Source of the DNA: Puniceicoccaceae bacterium
Lineage (GTDB): Bacteria > Verrucomicrobiota > Verrucomicrobiia > Opitutales > Coraliomargaritaceae
Reading direction: 5' to 3'
Length of the DNA stretch: 64,000 bases
Assembly: GCA_018402305.1 (NCBI GenBank)
Contig: JAGYJE010000010.1
Location: 56,452-120,451, forward strand
Shown here: piece by piece, positions 30,291 to 40,788 of the stretch
How the letters are laid out: each line of letters opens with the position of its first letter
Position numbering within the stretch: the first letter of the stretch is position 1
Position numbers and translations under genes: made by a program
The notes under the pieces: generated by a model
Database searches by the model: none
Seen by the model: only the letters and a program-made list of their open reading frames with translations
What the model was told of the DNA's origin: nothing

Positions 30291-30530
30291 TAGTCCTCAC
30301 GCATGACTGCAAGCGGTTGACCTTCTATACCCACGTAAACCACCACGATCTCTGCCGGTTCGTCGCGGTCGTTGCGACCATAGTGCCAGGTAGATAGGGT
30401 GGCAGTTTACCTCCATCCCAGGACGCTCCGGACTTTGCCAGAGTTTCGACCTTCACCGATCCGCCGTGATCGTGGGCTTCGTCGGCGACCGAACCCGTCG
30501 TCGCACACCCCTCTGAATTCGTGAGATAAA
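30291..30530 (-). pseudogene. Cupin-domain protein remnant with internal deletion/frameshift
   Basis: Minus strand: ...[30 protein letters not shown] runs into, in another frame, [36 protein letters not shown]; the cupin middle is missing. Confidence 0.65.
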
Positions 30531-30616
30531 ATTGAAGAAAAAGATGGAACCTGTTGGGGTTCAGTGGCTAATGTAGCCTTGAACAAATAAAACCGAAACA
30601 CCCAACAGGTGAGAAA

Positions 30617-31951
30617 ATGAAGCGACTAAAATTGGAAAGAGGCAAGGAAGAACTGAACAGCACTGGCGGCAATCATTTGTTCGGCCATTTTCTACGCGAG
30701 ATCGCTCGGGAGCACTTGCCCTCGAACTTCCAAAGCCGCCGTAAGGGTGCGATTAGCGACCGGGACATTCTTATGACCATGACTGGGATGCTCTGTAACT
30801 CCCGCACGGACTTCACCAATGCGAACCTCTACGCTGAAGACACGGTGTTCGCGCATTCTTTCGGGATCGTCGAGTTGCCTTCGGAGGCGACGCTGCGGCA
30901 ACGCCTGGACGAGCTGCCCGCACAGCGCAGCCAGTCGGCGTTGCGGACGCTGAACCAAACGCTTTTGAGTGGGCGCACTTTCAGCACGGTGCGTGCGGGG
31001 CATCTGGATTTGGTTCCTGTGGACATCGACGTGAGCCCCCTGAACAACTCCGGTTCGCACAAGCAGGGAGTGTCGTTCACTTACAAAAAGCACGACGGCT
31101 ACGCGCCGATCTTCGCCTACGTCGGCGCCGAGGGCTACATGCTCGATCACGAACTGCGTCCGGGCAAGCAGCACTGTCAGGAAGGCACCCCGCAGTTCAT
31201 CGGCGGATGCGTGGACAAGCTGAAGGCGTTGGGGCTAGACGGACGTTGCCTGATCCGGCTGGACAGCGGCAACGATGCGGAGGAAAACTTCGCGCACTTC
31301 GGCGAAGAGTTCTTCATCGTCAAACGCAACCTGCGCCGTGAATGCCCCGAGCAGTGGCTGGCCACCGCCCGCCAGGTCGGAGACCTGCAAGAGAGCCGGG
31401 ACGGCAAGAACGTTTATACTGGTTTCGTGGATCATCTCTGCCCCGGCGGAGCGAAGTCCGCAATGTCCCCGGTCCCGGTGGCCTTCGAGGTCATCGAACG
31501 ACTGACCGACCCGGATGGCAACCGCTTGCTCATCCCCACCATCGAAGTGAACACTTACTGGACGAACTTGGCCTGTGCGGCAAATGAAGTATGCGCACTT
31601 TACCATGATCATGGCACCAGCGAACAGTTCCACAGCGAACTGAAGAGTGACCTCGACATCGAGCAACTGCCCTCCGGCAAGCTCTGCGTGAACAGGATCG
31701 TGCTGCTGTGCGGCATGCTCGCCTTCAACCTGTTGCGCACGCTCGGGCAGGAAGTCATTGCCCGCAGCCATCTGGCTCCCGTGAAGATCAAGGTGCGCCG
31801 CTGGCGACTGAAAACGGTTTTGCAGAACATCGTCTACTGTGCCGTGCGTGTGATCCGCCACGGCAGATCCATCAAGCTGCACTTCGGCAAAACCTGTCCG
31901 TGGTTCGATGTCATCGAGGACATCGCCCGATCGCGGTTGCGACCAGCTTAA
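30617..31951 (+). mobile_element. IS1380-type transposase (DDE); element ends not resolved
   Basis: DLVPVDIDVSPLNNSGSHKQGVSFTYKKHDGYAPIFAYVG, LIRLDSGNDAEENF, EQFHSELKSDLDIEQLPSGKLCVNRIVLLCGMLAFNLLR. Confidence 0.88.
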
Positions 31952-32249
31952 CGACTTCTCCGCACGAACTCGCCCGTGAATCTCGTCAAGCACGAGCGGG
32001 AAAACTGTGTCTCAATCCTAAAAGTAACGTCTATTTGAGAAGCAACTAAACGGGGAAGTTCTTCCACTGCACCAATTGTTGAGTAATTGCAGCAGTCGCT
32101 GACTCAAAATCCTGCCACCGCCGACGGAAATAAGTTGGCCTGCTGCAAAAATCATTTATCTCACTGATTCAGGACCCCGTTAAAAGAGCCAAAGAAAGAA
32201 GCAGACTTTGGTAATACGTCTTATTTTCTAATTTTAGAGAGTCCATCGG

Positions 32250-32852
32250 CTAGAAGATGACGTGGCCTTGCGCCCATTTAACGAAAAATACCCCCAAATT
32301 ACTCGCGGCATGCGCCAGCATGCAGGGGAAGAGCGAGCCATTCGGATTCCAGGGCCCAAAGCGCACCGCGTAGAACCAGAGCGAATTCGCAAAGAGAATG
32401 GCGGTGCTGAACCATGCCTTCGCCGTGAAGGTCCACTCAAAACCGTCCTCCAGGCTCCAGAGATGCGCATGGATAACCGCAAAAATAAGCGAAAATAGAA
32501 CACAGCTGCCAAGCAGAAGTCCCCGCCCCCGGTTTTCGACCACTAGAAAGCCCCGAAAGATAACTTCCTCGACCACCCCCGCCGCCACGATCGCGAAGAC
32601 AAAAAACCAAACCATATCGCTTTGCTCCGCAGAAACGCCCAGAGCGATCTCCCCGCCGGTCTCCACACCCAGTAAAATAAGTGCCCCAAGCGTCCCAATG
32701 AGAAAGGATCCAAGCGGCGCCCCTACCGCACCCGGCATCGCACCCTCGGTTCCCTTCCCCTCGCAGGCCGCCCGGTAGTCTGCGAGATACATTCGTCCCA
32801 CATACACAGCCACCGCCACATAGAGCAGTATCATTATCGGGTTTTCATTCAT
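32250..32852 (-). CDS. CPBP-family intramembrane metalloprotease (CAAX protease-like)
   Basis: VEEVIFRGFLVVENR; multi-TM. Confidence 0.85.
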   Translation of the reverse strand: MNENPIMILLYVAVAVYVGRMYLADYRAACEGKGTEGAMPGAVGAPLGSFLIGTLGALILLGVETGGEIALGVSAEQSDMVWFFVFAIVAAGVVEEVIFRGFLVVENRGRGLLLGSCVLFSLIFAVIHAHLWSLEDGFEWTFTAKAWFSTAILFANSLWFYAVRFGPWNPNGSLFPCMLAHAASNLGVFFVKWAQGHVIF

Positions 32853-32875
32853 GCTTTAATCGATCCCGCATCCCA

Positions 32876-33247
32876 TCAAATATGGCGCGAATCATCTTCG
32901 TCCTTTTTGACGTAACCGCTGTCTTGCCGGTTATGATTCACTTTATTTTTCTTTGTATAGGCTTCGTAGACGGCCTCCGGCGTCATCCCCAACACCTGTG
33001 CCAGTGAAATAAGAAAGTGGAAAAGATCGACGACTTCAACCTTTGCATTCTGCTCGTCAAATTCCTGATACTTCGCCCACCACTTCCAGGGGACTGAGTC
33101 GATCAACTCCGCCATCTCCTGCTGCATGGCTCGTGTGTAGTTGAGGACCCACTTTGCCTTTTCCTCATCCGACATATCGTCGGTGTTGACCCCGATGCGT
33201 TTATTTAAGGCGTCCTGCAGGTTAAAAATTTCGTCAAGCTTATCCAT
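32876..33247 (-). CDS. dUTPase-2 / all-alpha NTP pyrophosphohydrolase-like protein
   Basis: QQEMAELIDSVPWKWWAKYQEFDEQNAKVEVVDLFHFLISLAQ (EExxE...D metal-binding style). Confidence 0.8.
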   Translation of the reverse strand: MDKLDEIFNLQDALNKRIGVNTDDMSDEEKAKWVLNYTRAMQQEMAELIDSVPWKWWAKYQEFDEQNAKVEVVDLFHFLISLAQVLGMTPEAVYEAYTKKNKVNHNRQDSGYVKKDEDDSRHI

Positions 33248-33310
33248 GATTGATTGGTTAGACGCTCACTTCCCCCCTAGCAAGCCGATTTCACCAAGGG
33301 TATACATAGC

Positions 33311-33374
33311 CAGGGTATAAATAGCCTGTGTAATTATTGACCCCAGGGTATAAATAGCCTGTGTAATTATTGAC
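33311..33374. repeat. 33-bp tandem direct repeat x2, partial third copy upstream
   Basis: cagggtataaatagcctgtgtaattattgac repeated with period 33; aagggtatacatagc at 33296. Confidence 0.9.
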
Positions 33375-33624
33375 TATCCAGCAGACTTCTCTGGCCGCCT
33401 CAAAAACTATTCAAACTTAACCCTTGCCCAAAAAATTCCGGCTCTTTACCCATACAGAGTTGATAGCGGTCGTGTTCAACGGCTTGAGTGCTTCTTGCGG
33501 CGAAAGCAATCATCCACACCGACCTTTTCGACACGGACTGCGCACCCGCTTTCCAAGGCTATGACTGTTCTAGCCACGGGACCAGTCGCGACGACCCATA
33601 AAATCACACACCTAGATTAAACAG

Positions 33625-34449
33625 ATGCCAGAATTCGAAGAAGAAAACCCGAACGCTTCGCACAGCCAAAGCTACACACCGAGCACTGACGCCTCGACCA
33701 AGCCACGCACCCGCCGCCGCAGCGGCGGCTTTAAGACCGAACTTGCCCCGATCAGTAACGCTAAAATTGGCGAGGTCCGCGCAGCCGAAGCCTTGAAAGA
33801 GGAAAAATTGAGCGGCAGGCCATCACCGGAGACGTCCCATTCCGAGCGGCCGGAAAGACCACGCAGCGAACGCAAGCCACGTCCGCCCAGAGCGGAGGGT
33901 GAGCCCAGAGCGGAGCGTCAGCCCAAAGCGGAGCGTCAGCCCAGAGCGGAGCGTGAAATTCAGGAGCGCCGCACGGATGTGGATCCGCAGCCGAGCCCGG
34001 AAACACTGGCGGCGATTGCCAGTGTTGAAGCAAAAATCGCCAAACGAAGGGCCGAAAAAGATGCCCGACGGGCCGAGCGTACGAAAACCCGCCCCGCCAA
34101 GGGCACTTCATCGGAGCGCCGATCGGATCGGGGCTCGGAGCGATCCACCGGTGCTCGCCGGAGCCGCAGCCAACAGCCCTCTGCGAAAAAGGCTCAAGGC
34201 GGCCTTCTCGGAGCCATCAGCGGATTTTTCGGGAAACTATTGGGCAGCGAACCGGAGCCAACTCAGAAGTGGAGCAGCGGTAGCAGCTCCCGACCATCAA
34301 GCAAGGATGGCCGCCCACGCAGCGGCCAAAACCGGGGGCGCAGTGGATCAAACACCCGGGGCGGTAAGAATCGCGGACAAAACCGACGCCGCAGCGGCAG
34401 CGGATCCCGCGGTAACGCCTCCCGGAAAAGCGAAAACCTTCCCTCTTAA
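33625..34449 (+). CDS. Low-complexity, Arg/Ser/Pro-rich, probably disordered basic protein
   Basis: PRAEGEPRAERQPKAERQPRAERE repeats, RS/RG-rich tail, one hydrophobic island GGLLGAISGFFGKLLGS; sits directly upstream of murA. Confidence 0.75.
   Translation: MPEFEEENPNASHSQSYTPSTDASTKPRTRRRSGGFKTELAPISNAKIGEVRAAEALKEEKLSGRPSPETSHSERPERPRSERKPRPPRAEGEPRAERQPKAERQPRAEREIQERRTDVDPQPSPETLAAIASVEAKIAKRRAEKDARRAERTKTRPAKGTSSERRSDRGSERSTGARRSRSQQPSAKKAQGGLLGAISGFFGKLLGSEPEPTQKWSSGSSSRPSSKDGRPRSGQNRGRSGSNTRGGKNRGQNRRRSGSGSRGNASRKSENLPS
33887..33956 (+). repeat. 18-bp in-frame tandem repeat (P-R/K-A-E-R-Q), about 4 copies
   Basis: cccagagcggagcgtcag with variants. Confidence 0.85.
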
Positions 34450-34478
34450 ACGGAACTCCTCCAGCTCAGGCCACCATT

Positions 34479-35774
34479 ATGGACGTTTTCAAAGTCAGCG
34501 GTAATGGGCCACTCCACGGCCAAATCCAAGTGAGCGGCGCAAAAAACGCCGCGCTCCCCATCCTGGCCGCTACATTGCTCACGGATGAGCCAGTCCGGCT
34601 GCGCAATGTGCCCAACTTAAGCGACATGCGCTCGATGCTCGAGATCTTGCGCCATGTCGGTGCCGAGACTAGCCAGCCGGAACCGGGTGTCTGGGAGATC
34701 CGCGCCGCAAAGATCAGCCATGTTGCGCCCTATGAGTTGGTCCGTAAAATGCGGGCCTCCGTCTGTCTGCTCGGGCCACTTGTCGCCCGACTTGGGAAGG
34801 CAGAGGTTTCCATCCCCGGTGGCTGCGTTATTGGCCCCCGCCCAATCGACCTCCACATCAAAGGACTGAAAAAACTCAATTGCGAGGTCGAGATCGCCAA
34901 TGGCTACATCTATGTTGACGCTTCAGAAATGCGGGCTGGCTCCATCTTCCTCGGTGGCCGCAGCGGCAGCACGGTCACCGGTACTGCCAATATTGTTATG
35001 GCCGCCGTGCTCGCTCCCGGCACCACCCGCCTGGAGTGCGCCGCCTGCGAACCGGAGGTGGTCGACCTTTGCCGTATGCTGGTCAAAATGGGCGCCCGGA
35101 TTGAGGGGATTGGCAGCCCTGAATTAACCATCGCAGGCGTCGAAAAACTCCACGGTTGCGAGCACAGCGTCATCGCAGACCGGATCGAAGCGGGCACTTT
35201 TGTTATCGCCGGAGCCATCACGCGCGGGGATGTCACCGTTACGGGGATCGCGCCTCAGCTTTTGGGGGCTTTCCTCGATAAGTTGGAAGAGGCGGGCCTC
35301 CCCATGGAGCTGGGCAGCGACTCCATTCGCGTGCTGCCCTACAAGGGTTCGCTCAAACCACTTGATGTTATCACCCTCCCCCATCCAGGCTTTCCGACGG
35401 ATCTGCAGGCTCAACTCAGCGCTCTGATGACACAAACCGAAGGCCTTTCCATCATCACCGAGCGTATTTATCCCAACCGATTCATGCATGTCCCGGAATT
35501 ACAACGCATGGGGGCGGATATAGCGATCGAAGGCCCCAGCGCTATCATCAAGGGCGCCAGCAAACTCTCGGGGGCTCCCGTCATGGCCTCAGATCTGCGA
35601 GCCTCCGCCGCACTCATTCTGGCGGCCTTTGCGGCAGATGGAGACACTTGGATTCAACGTATCTACCATCTCGACCGCGGCTACGAACGCTTCGAACAAA
35701 AACTGAGCGCTATCGGCGCAAAAATTCAACGGCTCAGCGACAAGGAAATGCCCAAAGAACTCCTCGGCGACTGA
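34479..35774 (+). CDS. murA: UDP-N-acetylglucosamine 1-carboxyvinyltransferase
   Basis: SGAKNAALPILAATLLTDEPVRLRNVPNLSD, GGCVIGPRPIDLHIKGL, PGFPTDLQAQ. Confidence 0.97.
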   Translation: MDVFKVSGNGPLHGQIQVSGAKNAALPILAATLLTDEPVRLRNVPNLSDMRSMLEILRHVGAETSQPEPGVWEIRAAKISHVAPYELVRKMRASVCLLGPLVARLGKAEVSIPGGCVIGPRPIDLHIKGLKKLNCEVEIANGYIYVDASEMRAGSIFLGGRSGSTVTGTANIVMAAVLAPGTTRLECAACEPEVVDLCRMLVKMGARIEGIGSPELTIAGVEKLHGCEHSVIADRIEAGTFVIAGAITRGDVTVTGIAPQLLGAFLDKLEEAGLPMELGSDSIRVLPYKGSLKPLDVITLPHPGFPTDLQAQLSALMTQTEGLSIITERIYPNRFMHVPELQRMGADIAIEGPSAIIKGASKLSGAPVMASDLRASAALILAAFAADGDTWIQRIYHLDRGYERFEQKLSAIGAKIQRLSDKEMPKELLGD

Positions 35775-35838
35775 TCCGCTCCGCCGATGAGGCGACGGTT
35801 CAATCTTGATGTTGAAACGACTGGATGACAGTTAAGAT

Positions 35839-36726
35839 TTGCCAGACCTTTCCCGCATGGCTCACATCACTGGCATGCACTACTCAAAATACCACGCACT
35901 CGGAAACGATTATCTCGTCCTCGACCCGAAGGACGCCGCTGAGCTCCCCGGAACCGACGCGATTATCCGTATCTGCCACCGTAATTTCGGCCTGGGCTCC
36001 GACGGCATCCTCTACGGACCACTTGAATCTGAAAAAGCCGATTTCGGGCTCCGGATAATGAATCCGGACGGGAGCGAGGCCGAGAAAAGCGGCAATGGGC
36101 TGCGTATTTTCGCACGCTATCTCTACGATACAGGCGCTGTCAAAAACGATGCCTTCACGGTCGATACGCCGGGTGGAGTCGTCACCTGTCAGATCGCGGA
36201 TGGAGCTCAGTCTATAACCGTCGACATGGGGCGCGTGCGCTTTGGGATGGACCACATCCCGCTCGATGGCCCCGAGCAGACCGATCAAAACCTGGGGCAG
36301 CCGCTGACTTTCAACGGCAAGACCGAAACTGTTTACGCAGCTAACATCGGCAACCCGCATTGCGTCCTCGTCCGCGACGAAATCAGCCCGGAAGCGGCGA
36401 AGGCGGATGGCGCGGCCATTGAGGTGCACCCCGAGTTCCCCAACCGAACCAACGTTCAGTTTCTCAAAGTAATTGATCGCAACAATGTTCAAATTGAGAT
36501 CTGGGAGCGGGGTGCCGGTTATACGCTGGCCTCCGGCTCCAGCAGTAGTGCCGCCGCCGCCGTCGCGCACCGGATCGGTCTCTGCGACAAGGACATCACC
36601 GTGCACATGCCCGGCGGTAAAATCGGCATCCATATCGGTGATGATTTCGCCGTCCGCATGACCGGACCCGCCACGCGCGTCGCTGGCATGGACTTCGATG
36701 AGGAAGCACTCAGCTTTTCCGTTTAG
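35839..36726 (+). CDS. dapF: Diaminopimelate epimerase (start may be 35857 or 35875)
   Basis: YHALGNDYLVLDP, NPDGSEAEKSGNGLRIFARYL, NIGNPHCVL, WERGAGYTLASGSSSSAAA. Confidence 0.93.
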   Translation: MPDLSRMAHITGMHYSKYHALGNDYLVLDPKDAAELPGTDAIIRICHRNFGLGSDGILYGPLESEKADFGLRIMNPDGSEAEKSGNGLRIFARYLYDTGAVKNDAFTVDTPGGVVTCQIADGAQSITVDMGRVRFGMDHIPLDGPEQTDQNLGQPLTFNGKTETVYAANIGNPHCVLVRDEISPEAAKADGAAIEVHPEFPNRTNVQFLKVIDRNNVQIEIWERGAGYTLASGSSSSAAAAVAHRIGLCDKDITVHMPGGKIGIHIGDDFAVRMTGPATRVAGMDFDEEALSFSV

Positions 36727-36736
36727 GTTTCTAGAA

Positions 36737-37381
36737 TCACCCGCCTAGCACCTCGACCAGCTCACGAAGCGAGTGAACCACTCGTTTACCGGTTGCCGCC
36801 AGTCGCTCCGGGCTGTGGTGCCCGTGTGCGAGAAGCACACAGTCACTACCGATCGCTTCAGCCACCTCGAAATCGTGCAGCGTGTCGCCGATCATCACGA
36901 CCTCTTCAGGTGACCACGGAAGCTGCTCAATCCAGTGCTGGCCGCGGCCAACCTTGCCCTGAGCGTAGATGTTGTCCGTCCCCACCAGCCCCATGAAATG
37001 CTCGCTGAGCCCGTAGTGCTGAATGCCTGACTCCAAGGCTTCCTGTTTCGCCGCTGAAAGCACGGAATGCGTCACTCCCAACCCCGAGATCGCGGCCAAA
37101 ATAGCGTGCGCATCCGGATGCAGCACACACTCATCGAACCAGCGGGCCTCGTAAGCGCCGATGAATTCGCGACTCACTTGCTCGAAGCTGTCCACATCCG
37201 TATCAAAACCGAGATACTCATAAAAATGGATGACCGGAAAGCCGAAATTCTGCCGGTAATCATCCTCCGTAATCGCCCTGCGCCCGCGCCGGTTCAGCAG
37301 ACCATTCAACACCTCCACGCACAGCCAGGTGTCGTTTAGCAGCGTCCCGTTCCAGTCCCATATGATGTGTTTATAGACCAT
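36737..37381 (-). CDS. HAD-family phosphatase (phosphoglycolate phosphatase-like)
   Basis: IIWDWNGTLLNDT, VMIGDTLHDFEVAEAIGSDCVLLAHGHHSPERL. Confidence 0.9.
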   Translation of the reverse strand: MVYKHIIWDWNGTLLNDTWLCVEVLNGLLNRRGRRAITEDDYRQNFGFPVIHFYEYLGFDTDVDSFEQVSREFIGAYEARWFDECVLHPDAHAILAAISGLGVTHSVLSAAKQEALESGIQHYGLSEHFMGLVGTDNIYAQGKVGRGQHWIEQLPWSPEEVVMIGDTLHDFEVAEAIGSDCVLLAHGHHSPERLAATGKRVVHSLRELVEVLGG

Positions 37382-37806
37382 TAATCAAGCAACTCCGGTT
37401 TACGTTGAAAAAGCACCACTGGCACCTGCATCAGCGAGAAAAAAATTAACGTCCCCTCAAACCCGGGCACCCCGAGTCGCTCCCCTTGATCGGCGGCCGC
37501 CATGTAAGCAAACATCACCACAGCAATCATGACGAAGACAAAGAAGACCGACAATCCAACCAGCAATCCGTAGGCCAAGCGCCAGGATCGGTCGGACAGT
37601 TGGCTAAACGGCAGACTCAGCACCACGCCGTAAACCACAAAATAAACGCCCTTAAAGACCTCAAAAGTCCCCGGACTTTTCAGTAGCGCCGCCACTCCGA
37701 GCCCCAACAACAGCACGCCGATACAGTAGCCACCCACACGGGCATAGCGAAGGCCGCGCTCCGTTGCCGGGCTCAAACTTGAACTTGCTTCCACGATTCC
37801 GCTCAT
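37381..37806 (-). CDS. Small multi-pass membrane protein
   Basis: Four hydrophobic segments; start abuts the HAD gene. Confidence 0.7.
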   Translation of the reverse strand: MSGIVEASSSLSPATERGLRYARVGGYCIGVLLLGLGVAALLKSPGTFEVFKGVYFVVYGVVLSLPFSQLSDRSWRLAYGLLVGLSVFFVFVMIAVVMFAYMAAADQGERLGVPGFEGTLIFFSLMQVPVVLFQRKPELLD

Positions 37807-38038
37807 TGCTCTGCTCTGTTTTTCTAAAATAATAGTGACCCGAGAGCAGAACCCGACTCACGCTCTGCGTCAAGCAGCGCACGCTTTCGCACCCAGGGTC
37901 GAACCGGCGGTGAATGTGAGGGCAATCGGAGAATTAGTGAACAAATTAGCATTTAGACTTGCCAACTCCTTTTCTTTAAACGAACTTGATTGCCAGACAC
38001 AAATTCTCGAACCAAAAATCACGCAACTTCAAAACATT

Positions 38039-39124
38039 ATGGCTGCAAAATCACAAATCCAAAAGGCCGAGCGCAACGCCGAGTCTGACCGTAAAAATCT
38101 CGACCTCGCAATCTCCGGGATCAACAAACAGTTTGGACCGGGTGCGCTCATGCGCCTCGGTGAAGCCACCAAAATGGAGATTGATGTCATCTCCACCGGT
38201 TCCATCGCTATCGATCTCGCCCTCGGGATCGGCGGCCTGCCCCGCGGACGGATTTGCGAAATCTATGGTCCGGAGAGTTCCGGGAAGACCACCTTCTGCT
38301 TGAGCGCGATCGCCCAGGCTCAGAAGGAAGGCGGTAATGCTGTGTTTATCGACGTTGAGCACTCGCTCGACCCACGCTACGCCAAGACAGTCGGTGTCGA
38401 CCTCGATAACCTCATGGTTTCCCAGCCCGAAAGCGGTGAGGATGCCCTCAATATCACGGAGACCCTCATCCGCTCCGGCGCCGTCGACATTATCGTTGTC
38501 GACTCCGTGGCCGCGCTGGTCTCGAAGAACGAGCTCGACGGCCAAATGGGTGATACCACAGTCGGCCTGCAAGCCCGGATGATGAGCCAGGCAATGCGCC
38601 GCCTGACGGGCGCCATCAGTAAGTCCCAGTGTGTCGTTCTCTTCACCAACCAAATCCGTGAAAAGATCGGCGTCATGTTCGGCAGTCCCGAGACCCAACC
38701 CGGCGGCCGCGCGCTCAAGTTCTTTGCCTCCGTCCGTATGGATATTCGACGGATCGGTCAAATCAAGGAGAGCAATGGCAAAGTCGTGGGTAACCGTACC
38801 CGGATTAAAATCGTTAAAAATAAAGTCGCCCCTCCCTTCACCGAGAGTGAGTTCGACATCATGTATAACGAGGGGATCTCGCACACCGGCTCGCTGGTCG
38901 ATCTCGGGGTCGAACACAAGCTCCTTGAAAAGAAGGGTTCCTGGATTTCCTACAATGGCGAAATGATCGGGCAAGGCCGCGAAGCAGCCAAACAACACCT
39001 CAAGGATACGCCTGAATTAGCCGATGAACTGACGAAGATTTTGATCGAAAAAGTTCATCCAAAAGCAGGTGAGTCCCTCACCGGAGAAGGTAAAGAGGAA
39101 GACGAATCCGATTCGGAAAAGTAG
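38039..39124 (+). CDS. recA: Recombinase RecA (start refined from track 37835)
   Basis: [87 protein letters not shown]. Confidence 0.97.
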   Translation: MAAKSQIQKAERNAESDRKNLDLAISGINKQFGPGALMRLGEATKMEIDVISTGSIAIDLALGIGGLPRGRICEIYGPESSGKTTFCLSAIAQAQKEGGNAVFIDVEHSLDPRYAKTVGVDLDNLMVSQPESGEDALNITETLIRSGAVDIIVVDSVAALVSKNELDGQMGDTTVGLQARMMSQAMRRLTGAISKSQCVVLFTNQIREKIGVMFGSPETQPGGRALKFFASVRMDIRRIGQIKESNGKVVGNRTRIKIVKNKVAPPFTESEFDIMYNEGISHTGSLVDLGVEHKLLEKKGSWISYNGEMIGQGREAAKQHLKDTPELADELTKILIEKVHPKAGESLTGEGKEEDESDSEK

Positions 39125-39183
39125 GTCGTCCCGGTGGCAGGTATGATTAGGTATGATTAGATCTGCGGGATTGCTTTATCGTG

Positions 39184-39234
39184 GCAGCGGCATCTTGCCG
39201 CTCATAACTCCACCGAGCGGCAAGATGCCGCTGC
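39184..39234. repeat. Perfect 20-bp inverted repeat, 11-nt loop, downstream of recA
   Basis: gcagcggcatcttgccgctc-ataactccacc-gagcggcaagatgccgctgc; no following T-tract. Confidence 0.92.
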
Positions 39235-39322
39235 AACTGCCCCTGCACGTTTAATCAGGCACCCCGCGTGGCGTGCGACCCTGGTCGCGCCCAAATCGCA
39301 ACGGTTCAGGCTAACTGGGCCT

Positions 39323-40183
39323 TCACTTGGCACGAAAGGCCTCGGCAAACTTGGCCGTATCCGTGTCGCCCGGCAAACTGCGTCCAGTCGCGTAGGCATA
39401 TAAATACGCCTTGAAGACTCCATCTGCTGTAGCCGTGGCAGCAATTGAAGCGATCACCATTAGAATTGTCGCAAGGATCGCCACCACCCACAGGATCTCC
39501 GACTGGCTCTGAGCCGCGAACCAAAACAACACCGCCGCTAAAGCAAAAATCGGCAACATGAGCAGGAAAGCGATCATACCCATCGAGAAATTTCCCATCA
39601 AGGCGGTCCCCCAGGTCGACCTAAGCGTTCGCACCGATCGCTTAAATGCCTCAATCGGCCCCACTCCATCCGTCACGATGATCGGAATGACAAAGTAAGT
39701 CATCGCCGTCCACGCCGAGCCGAGAATCGCCGCAATGAACCGACCCGACTTTCGATTCCGCTCCAGAGCCTTCAGCAGCATGCCGATAACGGCAGAGACC
39801 AGCGCCCATCCAAAAATCGAGTAGATCCGCTTTGTCGCAAACTTAAGTCCAAATCCGACCGATGCATCACCCCGTTCAAGAATTTCCATGACGCAGGCAC
39901 AGAGTGCGGAGTTAAAAAACACGATCACAAAGTAATTACAAAAATAGAAGAGGAATGCCGTGATATACATCGCCGCGTCCTGTGATTGCTCACTCGTGCT
40001 GTCCAACGCTGCTGACCACTCCTCAAAAAGTCCCAGCCCCCAAAGCGGCAAGGCGAAGCTCGCCAAAACCAAAAACGCCGCCGTCGTCGACAGCAATGGG
40101 AATAGAGTCAGATGCTTGTGCTCCCGCAACAGCCCGTAGCTCAGTTTTGTAAACTCCCAACTTCTCGAAAGTGATGCAAACAT
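39323..40183 (-). CDS. Multi-pass membrane protein; start MFASLSRSWEFTKLSYGLL preferred to track start 40372
   Basis: Several TM helices; ERNRKSGRFIAAILGSAWTAMTYFVIPIIVTDGVGPIEAFKRSVRTLRSTWG. Confidence 0.75.
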   Translation of the reverse strand: MFASLSRSWEFTKLSYGLLREHKHLTLFPLLSTTAAFLVLASFALPLWGLGLFEEWSAALDSTSEQSQDAAMYITAFLFYFCNYFVIVFFNSALCACVMEILERGDASVGFGLKFATKRIYSIFGWALVSAVIGMLLKALERNRKSGRFIAAILGSAWTAMTYFVIPIIVTDGVGPIEAFKRSVRTLRSTWGTALMGNFSMGMIAFLLMLPIFALAAVLFWFAAQSQSEILWVVAILATILMVIASIAATATADGVFKAYLYAYATGRSLPGDTDTAKFAEAFRAK

Positions 40184-40586
40184 AGGTGGAAGCCAAGCGT
40201 ATCGCGGTCGGTTTGTAAATACCGGTTTTCCCGCCCATCCCGCCAGATTCGATGAATCAAATACGACGCGAGCGGCTACGTTGTCCGGCGCATTCATGCC
40301 CGGACCTGCACGCTCAACTCGCGCGACCCACTTCAGCCCCCCCCCCTCGCAACCTCTGATCACCCACAGCACTTCATAGCAGTTTGCCCGCTGCCAGTCG
40401 GGCGATGAATTGGCCCAACAACGGCTCTGCGATTGTTGAGCCCCTCATCTAGGATACTATCTAAACTTCTAGCCGCTTAAAACAGCGAAGATCCTGATTT
40501 TTCAGATGCCCCCTTGAACCTACCCCCAACAAAAAAAAGGGCTCCTGTAAAGACCCGCCTCTGCCTGTGATAGGTTGAATTCAAAC

Positions 40587-40788
40587 ACTTGACTCTAAGC
40601 TACCTCATAAGACGGCGAGAGAGACCCTAATTCTACAAAACCCAGAATAAAAAGCCTGGCTGTTATTTTTATCGAGGCTGCTAATGATAAATTACTACTA
40701 ACAACTTAATTCTAAGCTGCCTCGTTAAGTGGCAAATGAAAGCAATTTTCCGCACAGAAGCAAAGCCCTCTCTATAAAAAGCCTGGCT
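40587..40788. repeat. Diverged direct duplication (about 75-85 bp units at 40587-40661 and 40704-40788)
   Basis: acttgactctaagctacctcataag...ataaaaagcctggct versus acttaattctaagctgcctcgttaag...ataaaaagcctggct. Confidence 0.6.

Noticed and set aside
38051-38998. 315-aa minus-strand ORF opposite recA
   Set aside because: Antisense shadow.
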